Shown: positions 22,215-34,042, counted from the first letter of the stretch. The stretch: 64,000 bases of DNA from Paracentrotus lividus (GCA_940671915.1 CALNVZ010003426.1:15279525-15343524), one strand, 5' to 3'. Numbers and translations are program-made. The notes: a model not told the origin generated them from the letters alone.

Positions 22215-22237
22215 GTTACCATGGCAACGTATAAAAG
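22215..22237 (+). promoter_or_regulatory. X-box (RFX-type) next to a TATA box
   Basis: GTTACC-AT-GGCAAC at 22215-22228 fits the RFX X-box consensus (GTNRCC, 0-3 bases, RGYAAC) at every position. One base later TATAAAAG (22230-22237) is a canonical TATA box. A start site would be expected near 22262-22270. X-boxes commonly mark ciliary gene promoters in animals. No coding exon is identified downstream before the CT microsatellite at 22527, so the function is speculative. Confidence 0.4.
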
Positions 22238-22526
22238 CTGACCTGGATAGTCCCTGGACAAAGCGGTACTTTTATCCTCATTACAGTGACCTTGTTTCTT
22301 GGGACGCAAGTTTGCTGTCATGTCGACACTGACATTGCATCAATCGTTATTGTGTCATATTTTTGTTGTTAGGCCTCTGTGAGTCGTTTTGATTCTTTCT
22401 TGATAGACATTTTATTTAAAAAACAATGAAGAATATAATCCTAGAAAGCACAGGGACTGTAAAGCTTAATATATTTTGTTAAAAACCGAAATTTTTTATC
22501 AATTTCGTAGAAAAGGCTTTGTTACC

Positions 22527-22741
<215 letters not shown>

Positions 22742-22744
22742 TCG

Positions 22745-23300
22745 CTATTTCTTTCTTCCTGTATTGATGCAGTTGTCATAAATTCATATTTTATCGTAAT
22801 ACCTCTGATGGCTATGATGAAGAACAGACCCGAACCATACTTGATACTACATAATGCTAACTTTACTTCAGGAAGTCGGTTTAATATCTGCCTATGCTGT
22901 AAGAGTTGGGGTTAATGTTGACTTCTTGAATCATCTAAGCATTATTTGAATTTCATTTCGTTCGTAGATCTTTTATATGCTTTGAGATTGATGTGAATAA
23001 TGATCTCCCCCCCCCCCTCATCCCTTCTTTTTAAGCTCCTTGCCAGTCTCAATTCCATCTCGCAATACCAACGTGTTATGTTATTACCAAAGACAATAAA
23101 TACCCATTCAATAATTTGAAATATCTTCTCCTTTGGTACCCCTTCTGCATTTAGTGTCCTGGCGCCCTCTCATCAATTTTAAATTCAATAGAAATTGGCA
23201 AATTTTTGAAATCGAAAATTGAACAAAATTTTGAACAAAATGAAGCAAAAAAGTTTATCAACATTTTTTGTGTTCGTCCCTTTATAGTGGAACCACTGAA
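22745..23300. other. no recognisable gene
   Basis: AT-rich DNA with one C run near 23007. Nothing else stands out. Confidence 0.5.
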
Positions 23301-23302
23301 CC

Positions 23303-23390
23303 ATGCCCCACCCTCCCCCTCGCCCACCCCCCCCCCCTCCACCACCAACCACACACCACCACCACCACCCCCACCCCCACCCCCACCATG
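23303..23390. repeat. C-rich CCA/CCCCCA low-complexity tract
   Basis: Irregular CCA, CCCA and C-run units. Translated frames are poly-Pro and poly-His only. Confidence 0.9.
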
Positions 23391-23645
23391 ACTCCTACAC
23401 GATCGAATCGAGAGCGCACGGCGGCTCTGTAGCTTTGCATGTAATAGCAGTGCTGAAGTTCGTCAAACTTTCATTCAGGCGATGTGTGCTCAATGAGAAA
23501 CGACGTACTACTTTTTCGCTACTGTACCTGATAATGATTACAACCAGGACTTAGGAAGAATATTTCTTTCTCATTCCTAAAGATGTTTATATTGCGGCAT
23601 TGGTTATAACATGACATAACGCTCATCATCGATGCTCTCCTTCGT

Positions 23646-23747
23646 ATGAATGAGATAACGAGTTTTATATACAGAGAATATTTAGGATTACATAATTATT
23701 CTCAAAAACATACTGGAAACCTATCCGCTTTGAAATTACCCCCGCAG
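23646..23747 (+). CDS. candidate first coding exon, unrecognised
   Basis: An ATG at 23646 opens a frame of 34 codons, running to a strong splice donor CAG|GTAAGT (GT at 23748). The DNA 120-250 bases upstream (about 23400-23530) is richer in CpG than its surroundings, as 5' untranslated regions often are. I do not recognise the short peptide (starts MNEITSFIYREYLG), and no acceptor exon was identified. Weak evidence, listed because the donor is good. Confidence 0.2.
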
Positions 23748-23974
23748 GTAAGTTGTTATGTTGTAGTTTTATTTATTTTTTCGTTGCTTATTATTATTTG
23801 TTTGTTTTGGGTTGATTTGGGGTGGAGTAAAATGTTTTTTACAGTTATAAAGAGATAATTTTTGGTTCTCTCCTCCTTTTATATAATGTTTAATAATTTT
23901 GTTTGTTCTCTCTTATAAAATGCGAATAGTATTCATATCGCTTAACTCCCCCTTTCTCTTCTTAACTATTTTCT

Positions 23975-24085
23975 GGATTCCTCCCTCCCCGCCCCCTCTC
24001 CCCCCTCTCTCCCCCCCCCCCCTCCTCTGTCTGTCTGTCTCCCCCCCTCTCTCCTCTCTCTCCTCTCTCTTCTTTCTTCTCTTTC

Positions 24086-24118
<33 letters not shown>

Positions 24119-24165
24119 TCTTCTCCCTCTCTCTCGCTCTCTATCTATCTATCTACCTATCTATA
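23975..24165. repeat. C-rich and CT-rich tract ending in (TATC)n
   Basis: C runs, TGTC units, long CT segments and finally CTATCTATCTATC. Low complexity throughout. Confidence 0.9.
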
Positions 24166-24169
24166 ATAA

Positions 24170-25080
24170 TTGACTTCCATGTCCACGACACGTTTATTCG
24201 TAGAAATCGTTTAGCTTGTACACATTCAACAACAGAGGCGTCAAAAGGGTCACAGCCTCACACAACTTTTCATAGCTTTTGACACCTTATTGAAAGAATA
24301 AAATAGGGCAAATTGGACAAAAACGGTCAAAACGGTCAAAAGGACACGGATTTTAGCACACCAGCGACAAACTCTCTAAAACGGACACGGGAATAAACAT
24401 CGCGAGCCTGAAAGGTTAAATGAATACCGAGAACATAAAAAAATATGCGTTTTTCTTTTAAATTAATGTAGATTGTTAAGTCCAGCCTATTGCTTGCGTA
24501 TTTGTACATTTAAATAAAAATTGCGCCAAAAATCATAGAATTTAGTGTAAATTCAACAGAATATATTAGCAGTATTATAATAATTTCTTCTGAATTTCTT
24601 CTGAATACAGCAGCATAAGAAAGTATTGTGAGTAGTAGCAGTAGTAGTTGTAGTAGTAGCAATACTGGTAGTTGTAATGGTAATTATATAGCGATAGTAG
24701 AAGAGAAGAAGTAGCCTGGTGATAGATGTAAGATTTGTGTGAACATCGAAAAGGTCTGCAGTAAAAAGAAAGGAATAATATATTGCGTGTAATAAAGTCC
24801 TGTGTATATTACTGAATTGATGAAACATAAAACAGGACGTAAAAATTTGACAGAACATGAGAAGAAGGGAATTGGCATCAATCAAACAGCATGCAAGAGT
24901 TAATGTCTCAGCTGGTTTCAAAGATTAATATTTACAAACATTTGTCGAAATGTGTGCACGTCGCGTTTCGATCGAGAAATCCATTTCTCTCAAAAATAGA
25001 CAAATTGGGTCGACATGCTTGGTGAGTCGCAAATCAAGGATTACTATGAATAGTTTGCTGACATCCAAAAGGATTTTGCA
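24170..25080. other. no recognisable gene; degenerate TAG-trinucleotide patch
   Basis: AGTAGTAGCAGTAG-type repeats lie at about 24630-24680, giving Thr/Ala-rich minus-strand frames that are not genes. The rest is AT-rich. Confidence 0.55.
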
Positions 25081-25084
25081 GGAG

Positions 25085-25142
25085 TGTCGAAGCCGCCGAG
25101 TACTTGAGTGAATAGGATGTGGGTTCGATCCCCGGCGCCACC
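25085..25142 (+). repeat. tRNA-like fragment (possible SINE head)
   Basis: GGGTTCGATCCCC (25121-25133) closely matches a Pol III B box and T arm. GCCGCCGAGT upstream is a poor A box. The acceptor ends do not pair, so this is not a functional tRNA. A tRNA-derived SINE or decayed tRNA fits best. Confidence 0.35.
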
Positions 25143-25149
25143 GTGTTCA

Positions 25150-28130
25150 TGGTGTTAGAGGTAATGAATTGAAGCTTTCAAGTAATTATAATTAGTAATG
25201 GTTTCTTCGCGCGTGACGCCGACTGATCTCACTGATGGTGACGCTGAATCGAGAACTTCAATTGCTTCGTCTGAGCTGTTCAGTAGGATGGCATCACCAC
25301 GCAGAGATTGGGAAAGGTTTGATATTGAACACATGAAACTCACAATTGTCAATACCCTTTCTAAAAATTTGCTTTTAAAATTAGCATAGGCGCAAAATTA
25401 TTTTCATCAATGTTTGTTTCGTATCGAATTTGCCTATCATTGCCTATTGAAAGAGCAAATACATTCATAAAGTATATTTTTAAGTTACACCTAGAAGGCA
25501 AAAAAAATATGAAAAGTGTTTTGCCTAACCATGCAATATCTGACTGAAATGAAATCAAGACTTTTAATTGTTTCTTATTTGTGCTTGAAGTATATTAGCT
25601 TATTATTCAATACCATGTTTGCTCTATATCAATTCGTTTTCGAATCTGTTTATTTGGTCGATAAATATGACTCATTGTTTGTCGTCTCTTGTGCGAGTCT
25701 TATGCAGAGTGGTCAAAACAAGAAAAAAATAATTCGCTCCAGCAACAACAAAATTACAACAAAATATACGCTATTCCGTATTAAATAGGTAGCAGAAAAA
25801 CAGCGTGCCGTTAAAAGAGATGGAAAAGGTTTTCTATTTAGCTTGGAATGCACTGGACGCTTTTTCAAATTTGCCATGTCTTTCACTAAGCCATATGCCC
25901 CAGACTCGGGCTTGTTTATTCTCAGCAAATCCGCCCAATTTAGGATCAATCTTTGGTAGTGGACTCACGAGGGACTTTCGTGTGTATGAGGGGTCGAGGG
26001 TTAGTTCTCAAACTCGAGTTACCCCCTCGTGTAAATATGTTTGACCTTATTCAATTTTTCGTTATAACTAATTTTTTTTTTTCGTTAAGCTAGGCAACAC
26101 TTTGCAGCGCTTCAGACAAATTATGTATATCTGTCGCACTCATTCGTTCACTAATGGTTGAATATGGCAGGCCAAATATGATTATCAAATTATGTTTATA
26201 TTTGCCGAAGCTTAAGTTTAAATATGTAAACTAACATAGTTTTGGTTAACCAACGTCATATTTTTTGGCTACAATTTAGCCAATATTATTAGAAATACAG
26301 TCACATTTCATCAAAACATCAGGCATTATTTTGGCCATCTCACTTGGCACCTCATACTTAAGTCTTATCTTGTTTTTTTACAGCATTTTCGTTAATAATA
26401 TGAATATGGTGCAACCTGGGATTCGAACCTCGATCCTCCAATGGCGAATTTGGCACTCGTTAGTTATTTATCATGTTTGCTTTTACATCGTGCTTGCAGG
26501 TCGCCCATAGACTGTATAAGCAAAATAAAAATGCGTAAAATACCAAAAATTAATTTCATGATCAGCAATTCAAAATAACTCTTAGGCAGCTATTTCCATT
26601 ACCTGTCCAAAACTTTATATAAAAAAAATAATGTGCGAGTCGTGCCTTTTGCCCTAAGACCCATGTTGTATCAAAGAGCGAATTACAAGCATCTGTATTC
26701 TGTCAACACCGACAGTATGAATGAAAATAAATGACATGTCTGGCTTTCGCTTACATCGTATATCATTCTATAAATTGTCCATTCTGTCATTGAGAAAATT
26801 GTTTCGCTGAGTACTAACTTGCACATGGACTAATAGTGTCCATGCTTGCATTTCCTACCTCATAGATGTTTTTTGTCATGAAATGCGAGCCCCCGCCCCC
26901 TCGCCCCCGCCCCCCCCCCCTTCCCACATAATTTTATGCTGATATACTGCTCGGAATATAAATATTGCATAATACAGATATTAACATATCTTTGAATGTT
27001 TCATGTCACCAAGCAAGCTCATTATTCATGTCCGATATACAGTTTAACATTGTTTAATGCAGGTATATTTCTCTCTCTGTCAGAAAGCTATTTGCGAAGG
27101 TTATTATCTTGAAATGTTCCTCCTCATCCTGCCGAAAGATGATTTGTAAATCTTCATTTTACTCAAAAGTAAATTAAATGAATTCAATTAATTTCAAAGA
27201 TATATTTTTGGGATTACAAAATAGTCAAAATAATAAAATGCGTTTATAAAAACTGATTTGTATACTGGATTAGGGGGAGGGGGGAATTTCATTGGATTTA
27301 TCTCTGATTAAAAAGAAAATAAATTAATTTTTAAAAAAAAATCAACCCAACCCCTCCCCTCCCCCCCCCCCCACCCAAAAAAGGCACTGCAAAATAATAT
27401 GCATTTTGGACTGTGACCGAAAGCAGTTTCGCAATCCACATTTTAGCTGCTAATTGTTGTCATGGTAACAGCATATTTCAGTCAATTGGCTCGCCACCAT
27501 TAGCAAAGTGATGTCGAATCTTGGAAACAAAAGATGAAGAAAGAGAGAAGAGAAGGAAAACATTCTCGAGGAACTTGAACCTTTATAAAGTGCTTCGCCC
27601 TCCGTCACTCAACACCCCTCATATCCCTAATCCATCGGGCTAGTTCAGGCGGGTGCCCGGTACTCGAGTGGGCGCAGAAAAAATACACGATGAAGAGGAT
27701 AGAGGCGTTTCTGAACGGAAACAGATTAAGGGGTAAGGGCATTACAACCAAGTTATCCCTATTTTTTTTCCAGAGAACAAGAAAAATCATAAGATTTCGA
27801 ACCTGCCAAAAATGGATATTAAAAGATTAAAGATAACTAACCATGTCGCAATTAACGATTAGCGATTATAAGTTACATTTTGGTGACGTGAATACTTTTT
27901 ACAGGAGGTTCACAGTACCCCAAAGCCCCAACCCCTCCCAGCCCGCCATCCCACCTGTGTTAGTGAGAGTGGGCGCAGACAAAATAAAATTCGATGATAA
28001 TGAGGGTAATTATTTCAGAAGCCGCGATCATAATTGGACCAAAATTCCTTTTTTATCCACCTAAAATTGCCACTTGTCGATAAAAACTTATCCTGGAGAA
28101 AGCAACCAAACAACCGTTTCCATATCACCG
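25150..28130. other. no recognisable gene
   Basis: AT-rich DNA. C runs occur near 26889-26922 and 27361-27373. An isolated B-box-like GGTTCGAATCC lies on the minus strand at 26419-26429. An imperfect X-box-like GTTGTCATGGTAAC is at 27456-27469. The frames at 27843-28064 and 28034-28297 show no domain. Confidence 0.5.
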
Positions 28131-28133
28131 CTA

Positions 28134-28742
28134 ATGCGGCGGTCACAACTCATCTTACCTTCGACGTGCAACTTCCTACGATGGATTTCGTAGAAAAATC
28201 GTGCAGCGGAGGTACCATGCAGGCACGTTGCATGTACGACGTGCAGGAAGCTTTTCCAATACCCTTACCACCGAAACACAGGAATCGCAGAAGTTGACAC
28301 AGGACCTGTGCACATGGTGCATGCATTGTGCAATCAGCGCAGGCTACGGGGCACGTGCCATCAACGTAGCCTGCGTTGCATGTGCAATGCACGCACAGGT
28401 CCTGGGTCAACTTCTGCGATTCCTGCGTTTCTGTAGTAATGCGGCGGTCACAACTCGTCGTAGGCTACGGGGCACGTGCCATCGACGTAGCCTGCGTTGC
28501 ATGTCGTACATGCATTGTACCTGCGAGGTACCTCCGCTGCACGAATTTTCTACGAAATCCATCGTAGGGAGTTGCACGTCAAAGGTACGGCGAGTTGTGA
28601 CCGCCGCATAAGGGTATTGTAAAAACTTCCTGCATGTCGTACATGCATTGTACCTGCAAGGTACCTTTGCTGCACGAATTTTCTACGAAATCCATCGTAG
28701 GGAGTTGCACGTCGAAGGTACGGCGAGTTGTGACCGCAGCAT
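28134..28742. mobile_element. nested palindromic MITE complex, GCGGTCACAACTC family
   Basis: The outer arms at about 28134-28272 and 28606-28742 are inverted copies of each other (left begins ATGCGGCGGTCACAACTC, right ends GAGTTGTGACCGCAGCAT; the inner edges AATACCCTTA and TAAGGGTATT also mirror). Inside, 28273-28436 is its own palindrome (CAGGAATCGCAGAAGTTGAC mirrored by GTCAACTTCTGCGATTCCTG). A further unit at 28435-28609 again has family termini. Arms share TCTACGAAATCCATCGTAGG and GTACATGCATTGTACCTGC phrases. There is no coding capacity; open frames arise from the GC-richer palindromes. Confidence 0.85.
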
Positions 28743-28966
28743 AAAACACCTCCCCTCTTGTTTCCTATTTGGTAGGGGAGTTCGTTCGTCTTCTTCATTT
28801 AAAAGCTTCACGTGTTTTTCATGCCGCTGCTGAAATGTCTTTCTCCTGATATTCGACTTTGTTCATGTTGTGTACACCATTTAGGCCTACACTGGGCCTG
28901 TAAAATGTCAAATTTTAGTTTTTTGCTCAGTATACACTTCAAAGAGTATTCAAGAAACCGCTGCAC

Positions 28967-28993
28967 TCCCCCCCCCCCCCCCCCCCCCCCCCC
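28967..28993. repeat. C run
   Basis: About 26 consecutive Cs in non-coding DNA. Confidence 0.95.
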
Positions 28994-29239
28994 ATCCCTA
29001 ACCCCAATTCTTTGTGCTCTTTTTGTTTCCATTGAAACTAATGTTTAATTGTGTTTCGATTTCGGGTTGTTTCGTTTATATTGGGCCCTGTAAATGTCGA
29101 ATTCCAGTTTCTCACTCTATAAATATTTGTCCGACGAATCAATCAAAGTTGTCGTATCTCACCCAATCTCCGCACGTTCCTCCAAAATGTCGAACGCCGC
29201 TTCTTTTATCTTCTGCTTCTCTCACCAGAGTCAGAACAG

Positions 29240-29376
29240 GGGAGCGTTTCATGAAAGGACTTGTCGGACATTTTATCCGACAAATTTGCTCTCAGCCAAT
29301 AAGATGCAAGCATTTCAGTAGCTTATAACAGTTTGTCGGATAAAACGTCCGACACGTCCTTTGATGAAACACCCCC
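29240..29376. mobile_element. 137-bp palindromic MITE, copy 2
   Basis: Same family as 14284-14420, in reverse orientation and identical in length. The ends are GGGAGCGTTTCATGAAAGG and CCTTTGATGAAACACCCCC. CAG flanks both sides (29237-29239, 29377-29379), the reverse complement of the CTG flanking copy 1, as expected for a fixed target preference. Confidence 0.85.
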
Positions 29377-29465
29377 CAGATCGAAGTTGACTCCAGACAG
29401 AACGATGAAACGCTCACCGTCATTTCTGAACAGAGTAATCTGAAAGGGGAAATCGACCCTTTAAA

Positions 29466-29491
29466 TATTTATTATTATTATTATTATTATC
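29466..29491. repeat. (ATT)n microsatellite
   Basis: About eight ATT units after a TTTAAATATTT lead-in. It could be a remnant LINE tail. Confidence 0.8.
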
Positions 29492-29494
29492 ATG

Positions 29495-30520
29495 ATTAGT
29501 TATCAAATTCAGAAAACAAAATGAACATGTATGGTATGGATTTAAACAGAGTAAGATAAAAGTTGGAATTTGTAGTTTTAATTTTGTGACATCACTCCTA
29601 TTTTGATCCCATATGCTGTGTACTGTACAATCCATTATTACCCACAATTATTATCAGAAATAATTTATTATGCATGCCTATGTGAATATTAAAAGGGAAA
29701 ATAACAAAAAATTCAGTAGGCCTACCCGGCCTAATAGGAGAGAAGCTCGCAAGTTACGTCACTGTGACGAAATTAAAACTTTTTTTTTTAAATTTCTGCT
29801 TCATTCCCTGATGGATTTCGTCAAACTTTTTTTTATCATGTTCCTCTTGTAATTAAAAACAATTTAATTCAGTATGATTCCCTTTATAGATTCGTTACTG
29901 ATGTCGATTTGTAGCCTGTTATCGCGAGTGGACTGTGTATATTATGACTTGGCTACCCCATCCCCACCCCCCCCCCCCACCATCCCGATCCAGCAGAAAA
30001 TTTAGAGCATGAATTACATACAACAGCATGATATTCTAACTGAGTAATTGGTACACGTACATTTAGATAACTGGATGAATACCAGAATATATCAGGTTAG
30101 CTGAAGATTTTATGGTATATGTTATGTCCCGGGCCGAGGGTTGAGTGTACGTTTTTTGTGTTCATTTACTCTTCTCTATATTTGCCTTTCTATAGTCTGT
30201 ATAATGCTTCAAGTGCTTTTTGTATAAAAATTATTATTACTTTTTTTTTTCGGAAAAAGAGCATTATAAAATATCATGGATTGAGTTGACAATTTAAAGT
30301 TTAAATAAACATTACTCTACTTTCTTTCTGTAAACGCTTTCCATTACATAAGCCTAACTTGAAAATATATATTTTGAATTAAATATGATTTTTCTCTATT
30401 ATGAGAAAAACAAGCAAGAGTAACGGAACACTTTTAAAATGATAAAAATTTTAGAGAAACAAAAAATTATTCAAGCAGTAAAATATTGTAGGGTACTTAA
30501 ATACAGGAAAGAGAAGACGA
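29495..30520. other. no recognisable gene
   Basis: AT-rich DNA with a C-rich patch at 29956-29981. Confidence 0.55.
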
Positions 30521-30522
30521 CG

Positions 30523-30685
30523 GAGTGGCGGATCAAGGTGGGGTCGCAGGGGACGCCCCAAAAAATTGAAAAAAGCCCATTGACTGTACATGTAAAATTG
30601 TGAATTTTCTATCTTCTAATGGCAACCCCCTCCCCCTTCGGGCCTGCCCCCCCCCCAGTATCTCCAAATCTGTATCGCCACTTCG
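30523..30685. mobile_element. hAT-like MITE
   Basis: Left end GAGTGGCGGATCAAGG; right end reads inverted as GAAGTGGCGATACAG. The core phrase CCATTGACTGTACATGTAAAATTG matches the core of the element at 62780-62933, and a C run sits near the right end as in that copy. Confidence 0.6.
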
Positions 30686-30689
30686 ATGG

Positions 30690-31430
30690 TGTTAATTTCA
30701 CCCTCCCCCCCAATCCGGGTCCCCTCTTCACATCTCTTCATCCCTCGTGGTATCTTTCTCATCCTACCAATCAGGTTTATTATCCACCAACAATAAGAAG
30801 CAATTCCCATCAATCGCCATCAATTCCCTTACCAAATTGCCTCGGGTATTTAACAAACTAGGCCTATTTAAGATGGGTAAATGGAAGTTGGTGACTTCTT
30901 TTTATTTACATTTTTAGCACAATTTTAGTATGGTTTCACCAGGTTTCACCCTCCCCACCCCCCTCAGTCATGTCAATATAGTTCCATTTTATTTCATTAT
31001 TACGATTTCATCGCTTTTGTATTTGAAATTAACTGTTTGTACGTTTCTACATTCTTGTTATCGTGTTGTACAAACGTCGGCGTTCAGTTAATCTCGCATG
31101 CTCATCCTTATACACGCTAGTATAAATAAAAGCTCAAAAAATTGTATGAGTACATACATTCATAGATTGTGATTTTTGTTTGTTTGTCTTCATTTCCCGT
31201 ATAAAACACACGTAAAATGATAAATCGAATACTTTTAAACAGTCATGACAGTGAAATAGTTTGTAGGGATGATATACTTTATTTTTAGCTATACCAATAG
31301 AATATAGTTTTGAAATGTTCAAAAAAAATTATCAAACAATGAATCAAATCAAATAATTCTGGGTTCTCCCTTCTCTGTAACTCCTAAATCCCTCTCATCA
31401 CCCTCCCTATCTCCAAAAAAATGATCTCTC
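30690..31430. other. no recognisable gene
   Basis: Ordinary AT-rich DNA. Confidence 0.5.
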
Positions 31431-31444
31431 TCAATCTCTCTCTC

Positions 31445-31485
<41 letters not shown>
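31427..31485. repeat. (CT)n microsatellite
   Basis: CT units with two short interruptions. Confidence 0.95.
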
Positions 31486-31487
<2 letters not shown>

Positions 31488-31835
31488 CTCCGTCTGGAAA
31501 AGATAATCCAAGAAGATAACGCACTCATCCTCTACCATGTCCACTTCTTCCGTTACGAATCGATTTTACATCTTAAGACTGTATTCCATTTCAATTTTCT
31601 TGTGAGAAGTATTTATAACGTGTCTTGAAAGGAGTAGACTGAGTGGCATGGATATTATCTGATTATGAAAATCATGTTGGCCTTTTGAAAAGGCACATTT
31701 TAGTGCTCGTCAAAACCGTCACACGGACGTCGTAGAATAGCATTATGTCCATGTGCTGAACAGAAAATGTGTTATTCTGATACTTTTTTGTGGATGGGAA
31801 TGTTATAGAGGGGTTGATTATGCATTCGATCTTAC

Positions 31836-31925
31836 TATCAATAATAATAATAATAGTTGCGACTTATACTGCCTAACACCTAATATGAAACTGTTTTATC
31901 TCTAAGCGTTTTACAAATGTTACAT
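31836..31925 (-). repeat. LINE/SINE-like tail, minus strand
   Basis: (AATAAT)n at 31838-31855, then sequence which on the minus strand reads GTAAAACGCTTAGAGATAAA ... CAGTATAAGTCGCAAC(TATTAT)n. This resembles the AAGCGC...TATATAAG(ATT)n style of L2-like 3' ends in this window (52676-52760). Confidence 0.4.
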
Positions 31926-32467
31926 AGTCATGATAATTATGTTATGCTGATTTTCTTGATTATGAGCAACATTAACTTACAAGTTATATCTACCATGTTT
32001 ACTGTCCCGATGATTTTAGATAGAGCGAGCCACTTGATGGGCCCTCATCGTCATTCTCATACCCCGCTCTTTTATTTCCATGGGAAACCTATAAATGCGT
32101 TATTTTCAAAAAAGCAGGTTTTCACACTATGTTTTGGGAAATCACAAAAACATGTCCATGATGTCCGACGCCTGTAAGTTGAAAAGCTCGTCAGATAGAG
32201 CAGGGGGTTAGAAGCCAGAAAAGTGATTAGTAATTTGACGCCTTGCGGACCATCCCGCTTCTATTGTTGCAATTACATTCATATGTCATTTTGTTTCCTA
32301 ATCATAATGTATTCGAAGCACAGTTGGTGAAATTTCAGATGAAATTCGTATCAGTTCCAAAATGGTAGGCCAAAATGGTAGGCCAATATGACATCTCATA
32401 TCTCGAGTCCCATAAGCTTAGCGCTGGTTCATTTTGCAACCTCGACCTATAGGTGTGCTAAACCGTA

Positions 32468-32577
32468 TCAGGACAACTACCGCTGGAGGATTATCCACCG
32501 ATGGGGTTAGAGTTAGGGGTAGATTTCAGGCGGGGTAGTTGTCCGAAGGTAATTCTCCAGGGGATAGTTGTCCGAGA
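32468..32577. mobile_element. short element with GGACAACTACC ends
   Basis: Begins AGGACAACTACCGCTGGAGG and ends with inverted phrases GGGTAGTTGTCCGAAGG and GGGATAGTTGTCCG. The core GGTTAGAGTTAGGGGTAGA is shared with the element at 63537-63686. A partial third copy lies at 33184-33228. Confidence 0.65.
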
Positions 32578-32886
32578 ACCAAATGGGATGACACAAAAAT
32601 GTTGATGAAACTTTTTTTTTACTTCACTTTGTTATGAGAGGGTGCTGAAAACAGAGATAGTAAATGAAGAAGGTGTGTACCAAAGCGTTTTAGGGTTAAC
32701 TTTGCAAATTGATTGAATATGAAATTTATAGAATGATTCTTTGGTAAATCAATACAAGACGATGGTATTGCCCGACGAAATGCGAAAGGGAGGGAATAGG
32801 TGGAATCAGCCAAAGGAGTTGAAGAGGTGAAGGGGATGAGAGAACATTATTCATATCAATCCCAACGCATGAAAAAGGAAAAGCCA

Positions 32887-33168
32887 CTAAGGGTGGTATC
32901 TCACTTCGCGGAAACTACTTTGAAACAACTTTGAGACGGATTTGAAACAACTTTGAGACGGATTTCGGAGACGTCTCCGATACGTTTCATGAGTCGCGGA
33001 AACTACTTTGAGACGGTTCTTTGAAACTGCTTTGAGACAGTAGTTGAAAATTATTACGGAGAAATCAGTTCTCCGAGACGTTTCTTAAGTTTCGGAGACG
33101 TCTCTATTACTTTTTATCCGTCGCGGAAATGATTCCGTTGCGGAGACGTCCCCGCGAACCACCCTTAG
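32887..33168. mobile_element. MITE rich in GGAGACGTCTCC and TTTGAGACGG words
   Basis: Terminal inverted repeat CTAAGGGTGG at both ends. The interior is built from repeated ACTACTTTGAGACGG, GAAACAACTTTGAGACGG and CGGAGACGTCTCC phrases, so it is both inverted and internally repetitive. It is related to the segments inside the 2-kb elements (9124-9233, 11208-11349). Confidence 0.7.
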
Positions 33169-33183
33169 CGAAATGAAAATGTA

Positions 33184-33228
33184 GTTGTCCGGGAAGAATT
33201 GTCCAGGGGATAGTTGTCCTCAAACAGA
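33184..33228. repeat. partial GGACAACTACC-family copy
   Basis: GTAGTTGTCCGGGAAGAATTGTCC and GGGATAGTTGTCCTC phrases, matching the right part of 32468-32577. The MITE at 32887-33168 may have inserted into or beside a longer copy. Confidence 0.5.
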
Positions 33229-33682
33229 TCTGAAGTGATAAAGGAAAAAAAAACTTACTTGAATGCTATCAGCGCCTTATTAGGGCAGATAGGCTAGACT
33301 CAGGGTAATCATGGTAATGTGCCTTTAGGACCCTATAGAACATACCTTATTAGGGTGTATGGTTTTCTCCAAGGTGGGGCAGTTACATTACTTCTATGCA
33401 TGACATACATGACATTTATTTTATGTATTAAGACAAACTTATGCACTATGTGCCTGTAAAATGTATTACCTAAAGGCCAAGGCTTTTGATAAGCGACAAT
33501 ATACATTAAAAGGTCCGTGGGTGGTATGTTTGAATAAGAAGTGTAAGCTTGGAAAACAAATTTGAGGTACTTGAAAATATCATCTCTTTTAACTTGGAAA
33601 AAAATCCTTCAGAGGTACTCTACGCTGGTTGAATTATTATCATTACCCTATTATTAACCTCTTCCAGTTCCCTTCTATATAG

Positions 33683-33776
33683 GAATCTTCGGGCGAGGAA
33701 AGATTTACAAACTTTCCAACTTTCGAAAGCTGCTCAAATATTTGTTGTTTGCTGAAGTTATGAGCAAATGGACCAG
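33683..33776 (+). CDS. candidate internal exon, unrecognised
   Basis: 94 bases between an acceptor-like CCTTCTATATAG and a strong donor CAG|GTACGTGAG (GT at 33777). Only one frame is open; it contains GRGKIYKLSNFRKLLKYLL, and the other two hit stops. No family is recognised and no neighbouring exon is identified. Chance is plausible. Confidence 0.18.
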
Positions 33777-34042
33777 GTACGTGAGGGTCCGGTACGGTAT
33801 CCCTTAATGTTCAAATCACAATGGAAAGAATACACTCTATTTCAGACTTGAGGCAAACAAGCCATGCGCCGAAGAACAAATTTGGATTCCTATGGGATAG
33901 ACCGCAAATGCATATCAATTTTCATGTACATGCTTTTGATACGGAAGGGGGATAGGTAAGAGAAATACCAAAAAACCCAACATCAACAGCAACTGAAAAT
34001 CTGAAGTTCAGCTTGACATAAATAGACCATACCATGCCTGTA

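Noticed and set aside
24553..24921. Thr/Ala-rich minus-strand frame
   Set aside because: Driven by a degenerate TAG trinucleotide repeat; no domain or splice support.
26419..26429. B-box-like GGTTCGAATCC on the minus strand as a tRNA gene
   Set aside because: No A box at suitable distance and no pairing arms.
28201..28611. Cys/His/Arg-rich 136-codon frame resembling a small secreted or zinc-binding protein
   Set aside because: Lies entirely in the palindromic MITE complex; similar peptides appear on both strands because of the inverted repeats.
32500..32530. GGGTTAGAGTTAGGGG resembling interstitial telomere repeat
   Set aside because: Only two imperfect units, and the phrase belongs to the core of the GGACAACTACC element, which recurs at 63600.
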